DNA of 6,073 nt. Source: Nitrospira sp. (lineage in GTDB: Bacteria > Nitrospirota > Nitrospiria > Nitrospirales > Nitrospiraceae). The DNA lies in the NCBI GenBank assembly GCA_015904045.1, contig JABMDG010000128.1:1-6073 (forward strand), in the 5' to 3' direction. Below are positions 1-4,523 of the stretch, piece by piece (position 1 is the first letter of the stretch; every line of letters begins with the position of its first letter). The notes beneath the pieces were generated by a model, which was not told the DNA's origin, searched no databases, and was given only the letters and a program-made list of their open reading frames with translations. The position numbers were made by a program, and so were the translations under genes.

Positions 1-198
1 TATGTGTCCGTGTTTGCGGAGGCGAAGTATATCCATGCCGAACACGACGGGCTGAATTCGGATCGGTTCAACCGGTCCGGCCCTGCCTTTTCCGGTTCGT
101 TGTTTTCAGGGCAACTTGTGATGAATCGCTATGAATCCACGATCGATACGATCTTGGCCCATGCGGGCATGTCGATTCACTTTGACATCAGGCCGTAG
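1..198 (+). CDS. C-terminal end of an outer-membrane beta-barrel protein (5' end outside the window)
   Basis: The reading frame is open from base 1 and stops at TAG 196-198, giving the last 65 residues of a longer protein. The fragment has the alternating polar/hydrophobic pattern of transmembrane beta-strands. One strand is FAEAKYIHAEH, then comes a Gly/Ser/Asn-rich loop (about residues 18-36), then two more strands, ending ILAHAGMSIHFDIRP. The final aromatic strand followed by the stop is typical of barrels inserted by the BAM complex. This layout resembles small OmpA/opacity-like barrels (an acidic or aromatic strand, a long loop, then a closing strand with G-x-S-x-x-F). The exact family and any ligand cannot be told from this fragment. 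An in-frame GTG at 4-6 is an internal codon and not a start. A likely terminator follows at 239-284, so this is probably the last gene of its transcript. Confidence 0.7.
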   Translation, partial: YVSVFAEAKYIHAEHDGLNSDRFNRSGPAFSGSLFSGQLVMNRYESTIDTILAHAGMSIHFDIRP

Positions 199-238
199 GT
201 CTGTTCCTCGTGAGAGCACAAGCTCTCCTCTCTTGATG

Positions 239-284
239 CGGTGGAATGGGCCATGCGCTAGAACCCGCTCCACCGTTTCTGTTT
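239..284 (+). terminator. Candidate Rho-independent terminator after the barrel gene
   Basis: A 7-bp stem CGGTGGA (239-245) pairs with TCCACCG (269-275). An inner GGG/CCC pairing (248-250 with 264-266) lies across a small internal loop. A T-rich run TTTCTGTTT follows at 276-284. It sits about 40 nt past the stop of the upstream plus-strand gene. The T-run is interrupted by C and G and the apical loop is large, so termination may be partial. Confidence 0.5.
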
Positions 285-439
285 GATTCAATGTGATCGG
301 CGCTGCTGGGAAAGCCGAACGCGAATCAGCCGAACACCTGTCCGACGATACAACTCCAAATCAATAGGTCCGCTCCCGGGCCATTCATGGCCAGGCGACA
401 TCTTCAGGCCAAACGTTGTGAGGAAGATCGCCTGGTAGA

Positions 440-859
440 TCAGGTCTGCGTGTTCGGGGTATCTCGGTTTGGTGAGGAGCGGCGGATTGGATGTGATTTT
501 GAATGGGCGGTCGCATTGACACGACGTTCCAACAGACCAGTCAGCTGTTCCTCGATGACGCGGTCCAGCCGGTGCCGAGTCAGTGTCGGGAATCGAATGA
601 ACTCGACGCCAAACCGGTTCCCGTGAGACCAACGGATTTTGCCCAATTCGATAAACAATGAAGAAGTGGGATCGGGCAAGATGAGGCTCAATCTGACGTA
701 GCTTCCCTCCAATACGGTCCTGTCACAGGTCACGGAACAACCGGTCAGTGAGAGGTCGCCCACGGTCCCTGCGCCGACGAAGGGAGCTCCTCCAAAAACC
801 ACCGGGTAGGTGACCGGATACCGGTGGTACGAGCGGAAATTCGTTTTAGCGTCGGCCAT
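440..859 (-). CDS. Small PilZ-domain protein, probable cyclic di-GMP receptor
   Basis: This 139-residue protein is essentially one PilZ domain. The two signature elements for cyclic di-GMP binding are present and in order: R-x-x-x-R at residues 9-13 (RSYHR) and D-x-S-x-x-G at residues 35-40 (DLSLTG). The beta-barrel core continues through the LRLSLILP-type strand (about 55-62) and KIRWSHGNRFGVEF (74-87), the typical last strands. A helix follows (about 92-110), then a polar Arg/Ser/Thr tail from about residue 112 that is probably disordered. There is no signal peptide or membrane segment, so it should be cytoplasmic. The ATG is preceded by AGGAG with 7-nt spacing. Stand-alone PilZ proteins act as adaptors on motility, pili, polysaccharide or secretion machinery. 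The gene lies 132 nt downstream of the secretin gene on the same strand, which hints at such a link but does not prove it. The fold is confident, but the partner is unknown. Confidence 0.88.
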   Translation of the reverse strand: MADAKTNFRSYHRYPVTYPVVFGGAPFVGAGTVGDLSLTGCSVTCDRTVLEGSYVRLSLILPDPTSSLFIELGKIRWSHGNRFGVEFIRFPTLTRHRLDRVIEEQLTGLLERRVNATAHSKSHPIRRSSPNRDTPNTQT

Positions 860-866
860 CTGGCTG

Positions 867-871
867 CTCCT
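867..871 (-). promoter_or_regulatory. Ribosome binding site of the PilZ gene
   Basis: AGGAG on the minus strand lies 7 nt before the ATG at 859. It fixes the start of the PilZ protein at a position that leaves the RxxxR motif close to the N-terminus, as is usual for these domains. Confidence 0.7.
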
Positions 872-939
872 GACTCCTGCCTAATCTATCGCAGAAGACT
901 CGACCGGTCCTATACCTCTGAGGAGGGGCTGGATCACCC

Positions 940-969
940 ATGATGAGAGAGCATGAAGCGCACAGTCAA
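940..969 (-). promoter_or_regulatory. Candidate sigma70-type promoter for the PilZ gene
   Basis: On the minus strand, TTGACT (969-964) matches the -35 consensus at five of six positions. CATCAT (945-940) matches the -10 at four of six, with an 18-nt spacer. Transcription would start near 933, giving a leader of about 75 nt before the PilZ start codon. If real, the PilZ gene can be expressed apart from the secretin gene. Matches this good occur by chance. Confidence 0.3.
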
Positions 970-991
970 TTGGGGGTACCCGGCGCAGAAC

Positions 992-2572
992 TTACGGCAG
1001 TCCGCTGGGCTTGTCCAGAGGAGCAGGGAGTGGAGCAGGCCGCTCTAACCGTTCGAGCACATCTTGCTTGAGTTTCGTGGGCTCTTCGATTCGGTTGTCG
1101 CGTTGCAGTGTGTTGATTTCCTTTGCCTTTCTGGCATTCAGCTCGACCATATCCATTTCGTCCCGCACAAGATGAGGGGTCAAAAACACGAGGAGATTCA
1201 ATTTCTCCACAGACCGACTTTGGGATCGGAACAGCCATCCCAGCATGGGAATATCGCCCAAGAATGGGACTTTTCTCTCGCTGAGGGTGACGTTGTCGCG
1301 GACCAACCCGCCGATGACGAGCGTCTGCTCGTCATGAGCGATCGTCGTGGTTTCCATCGAGCGTTTTGTCGTCGTGGGCCCCACCGGTATCGTGGCCGTT
1401 CCGGCGCCGATGGTTTGTGCGACATTCTCCGCGATGGCGGTAATCTCTTGTTTAATGTCGAGGCGAATGAGGTCATCCTCAAGCACTTGTGGAGTCAGTT
1501 CCAGCGTGACGCCCACGTCCTTCCGCTCAATGGTCACCAGTGTGCCGCCCGTAATCCCCTGGGACTGACCGGTCGGGAAGGGCCGGTTTTCCCCGACGAC
1601 GATCTTGGCTTTCTGATTATCCGCTGCCAGCACTTGGGGGGTGGAGAGAATATTCGTATCGGTCAAGTTCATCAGCAACTGCATGAAGGCGCGAACGTTG
1701 ATCGTATTCAACACCGTGATGCCGCCGCCTGTGGCGCCGTCTGCCGCAGCTCCCCCGATGATACGCGCCACTGACGCGAGATCTTCCGGCGCCCGGTTGA
1801 TCCCGCCGATGCCCTGCAAGAACCCGGATTTCCCAGCTCCGAGCACCTGTGTGGGATCGGTGCCAATCTGTCTCAAGCGGTCCACTTGCACTTCGAGGAT
1901 GACGGCTTCCACGAAGACTTGTCGCCGTTTGACATCCAGTTCCCGAATCACCGACTGCAACCGGCCATATGCGGTTTTTGTCGCGCTGATGATGATGGAG
2001 TTGGTGGGTTTGTCGGCGAACACCTGAACGGGCGCTTCGAATTCCGTGAGGGGTCTGATCGGCGGTCTGGTGCCCGGAGTGGGTTGTGCGACTGTTTGTG
2101 ACCGGGCCACCAGGTTGGTCAAGACGGTCGCCAGGTCCGTGGCATTCGCATTCTTGAGTTTGTAGACGAATACGCCACGCTCTGGAGGCAAATCGCCCAT
2201 TTGCACGATTTGATAGACGTTGCCTTTCGGGACCACGGCGATGCGGGCGACTTCCAGCGCCGAGACGAACATGTTGTAGGCCTGGTCCGGAGTCACTTTC
2301 GTGGGGGAATAGACGGAGATCTTCCCCCCTTGTTTCTTGATGGTTTCGTCCAAGACAAAATTTTTCCCAGTCAGCTCGCTGATGAATCGGACGAAGACGG
2401 GGATATCCACTTCATTGAAATCCATTGCGACTTTAGTTGTGGGTGATGCCGTAGGGTCTGCCGGATAGGCCAGGGAGCTGAACGTGAGGAGACTCAGAAG
2501 GAGGCAACTGATTGGGAGGCCAATGGCCCTCCGCACGCTCTGCAAGAATCTGAAAAGAGGGGGAAAACGCAC
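992..2572 (-). CDS. gspD: Type II secretion-type secretin (GspD family), shortened periplasmic part
   Basis: The protein (526-527 residues) forms the multimeric outer-membrane channel through which folded substrates or pseudopili pass. Residues 1-38 are a signal peptide with a basic n-region (RFLQSVRR) and a hydrophobic core (LPISCLLLSLL); cleavage is probably in SLA-YPA. Residues about 48-125 form an N0-like domain (MDFNEVDIPVFVRFISELTG). Residues about 135-218 form one KH-like N domain (FVYKLKNANATDLATVL, then NSIIISATK). The secretin domain runs from about 219 to 472. It contains VFVEAVILEV, TPQVLAADNQKAKIVVGENR, ERKDVGVTLELTPQV, DEQTLVIGGLVRDN, KVPFLGDIPMLGWLFRSQ and NLLVFLTPHLVRD, all GspD hallmarks. 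GspD proteins usually have N0-N3 and about 650 residues; here two N domains appear to be missing. The last 50 residues are charged and proline-rich and might serve pilotin binding. Two GTG codons lie back to back (2575 and 2572); I chose the second for its ribosome-site spacing. No other gsp genes are visible nearby. PilQ is less likely because there is no AMIN domain. Confidence 0.92.
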   Translation of the reverse strand: MRFPPLFRFLQSVRRAIGLPISCLLLSLLTFSSLAYPADPTASPTTKVAMDFNEVDIPVFVRFISELTGKNFVLDETIKKQGGKISVYSPTKVTPDQAYNMFVSALEVARIAVVPKGNVYQIVQMGDLPPERGVFVYKLKNANATDLATVLTNLVARSQTVAQPTPGTRPPIRPLTEFEAPVQVFADKPTNSIIISATKTAYGRLQSVIRELDVKRRQVFVEAVILEVQVDRLRQIGTDPTQVLGAGKSGFLQGIGGINRAPEDLASVARIIGGAAADGATGGGITVLNTINVRAFMQLLMNLTDTNILSTPQVLAADNQKAKIVVGENRPFPTGQSQGITGGTLVTIERKDVGVTLELTPQVLEDDLIRLDIKQEITAIAENVAQTIGAGTATIPVGPTTTKRSMETTTIAHDEQTLVIGGLVRDNVTLSERKVPFLGDIPMLGWLFRSQSRSVEKLNLLVFLTPHLVRDEMDMVELNARKAKEINTLQRDNRIEEPTKLKQDVLERLERPAPLPAPLDKPSGLP

Positions 2573-2577
2573 CACTG

Positions 2578-2583
2578 CCTCTT
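2578..2583 (-). promoter_or_regulatory. Ribosome binding site deciding between tandem GTG starts of the secretin
   Basis: AAGAGG on the minus strand ends 2 nt before the GTG at 2575 and 5 nt before the GTG at 2572. The second spacing is closer to normal, so initiation at 2572 is preferred. The difference is one residue in the signal peptide and has no functional consequence. Confidence 0.5.
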
Positions 2584-2615
2584 AAAAATGATGGCCACTG
2601 AAGGAGACGCCTGTA

Positions 2616-2631
2616 TCAGACCTTGATCTGA
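2616..2631. repeat. Short inverted repeat in the secretin leader, possible operator
   Basis: TCAGA (2616-2620) and TCTGA (2627-2631) form a 5-bp inverted repeat separated by 6 bp. It lies about 40-60 nt upstream of the secretin start and covers the predicted transcription start of the candidate promoter at 2636-2664. That is a typical place for a repressor site. Arms this short can arise by chance. Confidence 0.25.
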
Positions 2632-2635
2632 CCGT

Positions 2636-2664
2636 ACCATAGAGATCACCAATGAGACAACCAA
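2636..2664 (-). promoter_or_regulatory. Weak candidate sigma70-type promoter for the secretin gene
   Basis: On the minus strand, TTGGTT (2664-2659) and TATGGT (2641-2636) are separated by exactly 17 nt. They match the -35 and -10 consensus at three and four of six positions. Transcription would start near 2629, giving a leader of about 55 nt. This is the only candidate with correct spacing that I found in the gap between the helical protein gene and the secretin gene. Confidence 0.25.
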
Positions 2665-2673
2665 CACCGTGTA

Positions 2674-2694
2674 TTCAAAGCTAAATAGCTTGAA
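2674..2694. repeat. AT-rich imperfect stem-loop between the helical protein gene and the secretin gene
   Basis: The arms TTCAAAGCT (2674-2682) and AGCTTGAA (2687-2694) pair over eight positions with one bulged A, around a 4-nt AAAT loop. The element starts about 33 nt after the stop of the minus-strand gene at 2727 and ends just upstream of the candidate secretin -35 box. No T-run follows on the minus strand, so it is not a standard intrinsic terminator. It could be a 3' RNA structure or a protein-binding site. Confidence 0.35.
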
Positions 2695-2726
2695 GGCAAA
2701 TCTTGTGGGATAGGGCTACGTTCCGG

Positions 2727-3476
2727 TCACGGAGCAGGTGGTGGACTCGTGGTGCCTCCTGCACACGTATCAAGAGTGTCGGCTGCGAGCGAGCTGTGTC
2801 GCTGTTCCCCGGTCGAACGGTCCGGGATCAAGCGCGCCGGAGATTGGCAGAGCTTGCCGCGTGCTGCACTCATGGCCAGGGGCTTGCCGAAATGTTCCGC
2901 CACCGCATGTTGCAGCAACAGCCAGAGGTCGTCGTCGAGTTGGTTATGGCCTTCGACCAAGGTGAGGAATTCCGCCAAGGGATGGCGTCCTTGGGCCAAC
3001 GCTGTTGCTTCTGGATGGACATCGGGATCCTCCGAGGCACGGAGCGTTTCTCGAAGGGTCTTCGCTTCAGCTTGGACTTCTCCGAGGGGAGGGAACTCCG
3101 GTTGCTCGCGATGGATCAACGAGAGAATGTGGTCGAGGATCGTCAAGGCGCGCAGTCGGACTTTTTCTCCTTGGGCTCTTTTCCGTTGCGCCTCTGTGAC
3201 CGCCTGCAGCAGTGCCTCCAGGTCCTTGACCGATCCAATGTCTTCAGGATTTTTGGCGGACGATTGGCCCAACAGGCCGACGAGCTCGATCGCTTTGCCA
3301 CGGAGCTCTTCAAAACTCCGTCGGGTCATCGTGATGGCGTCGATCAAGTCTTCGGAAGGGAGCACCCCGAATGTGCGGACTTGCTCGGCGACGTCAGTTA
3401 GGCGCTGGCCGAGGTGTTCAATTGTCCGGGTGACGTGCAAAAAATCCTGGGATAGGTCTGTACGCAGCGTCTCCAT
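2727..3476 (-). CDS. Uncharacterised alpha-helical cytoplasmic protein
   Basis: I do not recognise this 249-residue protein. It has no signal peptide and no membrane segment. Most of it looks helical and rich in Leu, Glu, Arg and Ala. Residues about 1-35 look amphipathic (FLHVTRTIEHLGQRLTDVAEQV). A second helical block spans about 41-70 (DAITMTRRSFEELRGKAIELVGLL) and a third about 83-124. A charged stretch (about 131-165) leads to a conserved-looking block HPLAEFLTLVEGHNQLDDDLWLL (about 165-187). From about residue 205 the sequence is Ser/Pro/Thr-rich and probably disordered. The ATG at 3476 was chosen because GGAGGG precedes it with 5-nt spacing; a TTG 87 nt further upstream is open but has no comparable site. 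The plus-strand frames over the same bases give Cys/Trp/Arg-rich products unlike real proteins, so the minus strand is coding. It is the first gene of the leftward cluster, 151 nt before the secretin. Its function is unknown. Confidence 0.75.
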   Translation of the reverse strand: METLRTDLSQDFLHVTRTIEHLGQRLTDVAEQVRTFGVLPSEDLIDAITMTRRSFEELRGKAIELVGLLGQSSAKNPEDIGSVKDLEALLQAVTEAQRKRAQGEKVRLRALTILDHILSLIHREQPEFPPLGEVQAEAKTLRETLRASEDPDVHPEATALAQGRHPLAEFLTLVEGHNQLDDDLWLLLQHAVAEHFGKPLAMSAARGKLCQSPARLIPDRSTGEQRHSSLAADTLDTCAGGTTSPPPAP

Positions 3477-3481
3477 TGGGT

Positions 3482-3487
3482 CCCTCC
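3482..3487 (-). promoter_or_regulatory. Strong ribosome binding site for the helical protein
   Basis: GGAGGG on the minus strand lies 5 nt before the ATG at 3476. It is the best Shine-Dalgarno match in the window and decides the start over the upstream TTG at 3563. Confidence 0.75.
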
Positions 3488-3757
3488 AGGTGAGTGAGAG
3501 ATGGATGTGGATGTCAGACACGTGAGAAGGCTCATCGCGGGTGGGGGAAATTGAACGTGACAAGAACTGTCCGTGGATTGTTCATGCCAGAACATCAGCC
3601 GAAGTACGGCGGCGCGGGCATTGGTGTCGCTGCCCGGTAGCGCATTCATTTGTCAGCACCATCTAATTGCCAAGCAGATCGATGAATCATGAGATGAGAC
3701 CACTCCCAATAGTAGAATCCGGAGGAAGTCTCTACTATACGAGGTAGACCGTCAATA

Positions 3758-3784
3758 TGGCCCTACCTTGTTTTTTGGCCCTAC
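3758..3784 (+). repeat. Perfect 9-bp direct repeat TGGCCCTAC, 18-bp period
   Basis: TGGCCCTAC occurs at 3758-3766 and again at 3776-3784, separated by CTTGTTTTT. Measured from the transcription start predicted by the sigma54-type element (about 3890), the copies lie near -130 and -110. That is within the usual range for enhancer-binding activators. Neither copy is a promoter itself, because no GC doublet lies at the -12 distance from either GG. Confidence 0.45.
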
Positions 3785-3864
3785 GTCCCCGACCAAATGG
3801 CTCCACTGGGGGATAGCCTCATATACATGCGAATCGATTAGGTGCGTGAAAGAACGACGTATGG

Positions 3865-3880
3865 TGGCACAAGTCATGCA
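3865..3880 (+). promoter_or_regulatory. Sigma54-type (-24/-12) promoter element
   Basis: The sequence TGGCACAAGTCATGCA fits the RpoN consensus TGGCACG-N4-TTGCA with two mismatches. The diagnostic GG (3866-3867) and GC (3878-3879) are separated by exactly 10 nt. The hexamer TGGCAC is perfect. Transcription would start near 3890, leaving a leader of about 65 nt before the ATG at 3956. I looked for the same GG-N10-GC pattern upstream of the other genes and did not find it. Such a promoter needs an ATP-driven enhancer-binding activator, and none is encoded in this window. Confidence 0.55.
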
Positions 3881-3955
3881 ATTAATCTTCGGCCCCTGCG
3901 GTTATGAGCGTGGGAAGCCGATAATGATTATGAAAGGCTGAAGAGCATTTACCGG

Positions 3956-4339
3956 ATGGATCCCAAAGTCGTACAGGGCAAAGTTCACGCATTCGCGCAA
4001 CGGCTGCTCCAGGAGGCGGATGGTGACCCCGTGCGGGCATTGGGGCTGCTCGTGCTCGTGCTTGATGGGGCTGAGGTTCAGTCTCCGGAGGATGCCCAAC
4101 GGTTAGTGGCTCAGGTCCGTCAGGTATTGGTGCCGGAGCGAATCGAGGACGTCGGGAAGCCGGTTCAGCATCTTGCCGGTGAGGTATCATGGGAAGGGAT
4201 CCAGCACTGCTTGCGCTGTGCCAAGGTCTTGGCCAGAAATTGTCATGACCGGGGAACGCCGTTTGTGGCTGGGTATGTCTATGAGATTGGCCCGCGATTG
4301 ATCTCCGACGAATGTGACGATTTCGAAAGCTGTGTGTAG
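3956..4339 (+). CDS. Uncharacterised 127-residue protein with a cysteine-rich C-terminal third
   Basis: I do not recognise this protein. Residues 1-75 look like a compact helical domain (VHAFAQRLLQEADGDPVRAL, then AQRLVAQVRQVLVPERIEDV) with an acidic turn around 38-46. The last third holds all five cysteines: C85 and C88 in H-C-L-R-C, C96 followed by H97, then C120 and C126 in the tail DECDDFESCV. The spacing C-x2-C-x7-C-H suggests a metal site or redox disulfides. It is not a c-type heme motif, because no His follows CLRC. There is no signal peptide or membrane helix, so it should be cytoplasmic. The ATG is the only ordinary start in the open frame; its ribosome site is weak (GAAGAG, 10 nt upstream). 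The gene sits behind a good sigma54-type element, so it may be induced by a specific signal. The next gene begins 184 nt later on the same strand. Confidence 0.65.
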   Translation: MDPKVVQGKVHAFAQRLLQEADGDPVRALGLLVLVLDGAEVQSPEDAQRLVAQVRQVLVPERIEDVGKPVQHLAGEVSWEGIQHCLRCAKVLARNCHDRGTPFVAGYVYEIGPRLISDECDDFESCV

Positions 4340-4512
4340 ATGTAAATGCCCGATTATAAACGGGACGCACAAGAGATTCTGGGTCAACCCCGAGACCTCG
4401 ATCACCGCCCTCTCCCCTAGTTTCCTCCCAACCTTTCCGGCTTGTGTCTGCCTCTCCCTTGATCGGCTGGAATTGGCTCCTGGCTTTGCTTCCAATACGA
4501 GCGAGATCTGCT

Positions 4513-4516
4513 AAGG
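4513..4516 (+). promoter_or_regulatory. Ribosome binding site supporting a GTG start of the TPR protein
   Basis: AAGG lies 7 nt before the GTG at 4524, directly after an in-frame TAA (4512-4514) that closes the frame upstream. A competing ATG at 4596 has AGGA only 4 nt upstream. The codons between the two starts look like coding sequence, so the GTG is preferred. Confidence 0.45.
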
Positions 4517-4523
4517 TTGTAAC

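Larger units (their letters stand above)
3477..3955. other. Long divergent intergenic control region
   Basis: This 479-nt stretch lies between divergently read genes and holds no open frame I would call a gene. The part from about 3660 to 3890 looks richer in A and T than the flanking genes. It contains a perfect 9-bp direct repeat (3758-3784), a sigma54-type promoter element (3865-3880), and a GC-rich 6-bp stem-loop (CGGGCA 3615-3620 with TGCCCG 3631-3636, no T-run). I found no convincing sigma70 promoter for the leftward gene at 3476. The length and content suit a regulatory region read in both directions. Confidence 0.6.

Noticed and set aside
212..227. Perfect 6-bp hairpin GAGAGC-ACAA-GCTCTC just after the barrel gene
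   Set aside because: No T-run follows, so it is not a terminator by itself. The structure at 239-284 is a better candidate. It could still be an accessory 3' hairpin.
1064..1774. Plus-strand open frame of 236 codons antisense to the secretin gene
   Set aside because: The opposite strand encodes a clear GspD secretin. The antisense product has no recognisable motif and reflects the base composition of the real gene.
2703..3525. Two overlapping plus-strand frames of 232 and 258 codons opposite the helical protein gene
   Set aside because: Both translate to Cys/Trp/Arg/Ser-rich sequence and lack good ribosome sites. The minus-strand frame has natural composition and a GGAGGG site.
3576..3591. 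Minus-strand TGGCATGAACAATCCA upstream of the helical protein gene, resembling a sigma54 box
   Set aside because: The -24 half is close to consensus, but the -12 position has CC in place of the required GC.
3861..3941. Short plus-strand frame of 26 codons upstream of the cysteine-rich gene
   Set aside because: It begins inside the sigma54-type element, before the predicted transcription start, and has only a weak GAAAG ribosome site. It would be translated only if that promoter call is wrong.
4348..4364. CCCG/CGGG hairpin just after the cysteine-rich gene
   Set aside because: The stem has only 4 bp and no T-run follows, so I do not call a terminator between this gene and the TPR gene.
4473..4490. 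TTGGCTCCTGGCTTTGCT upstream of the TPR gene, resembling a -24/-12 promoter
   Set aside because: The GG and GC doublets are 11 nt apart instead of 10. Sigma54 is very strict about this spacing.
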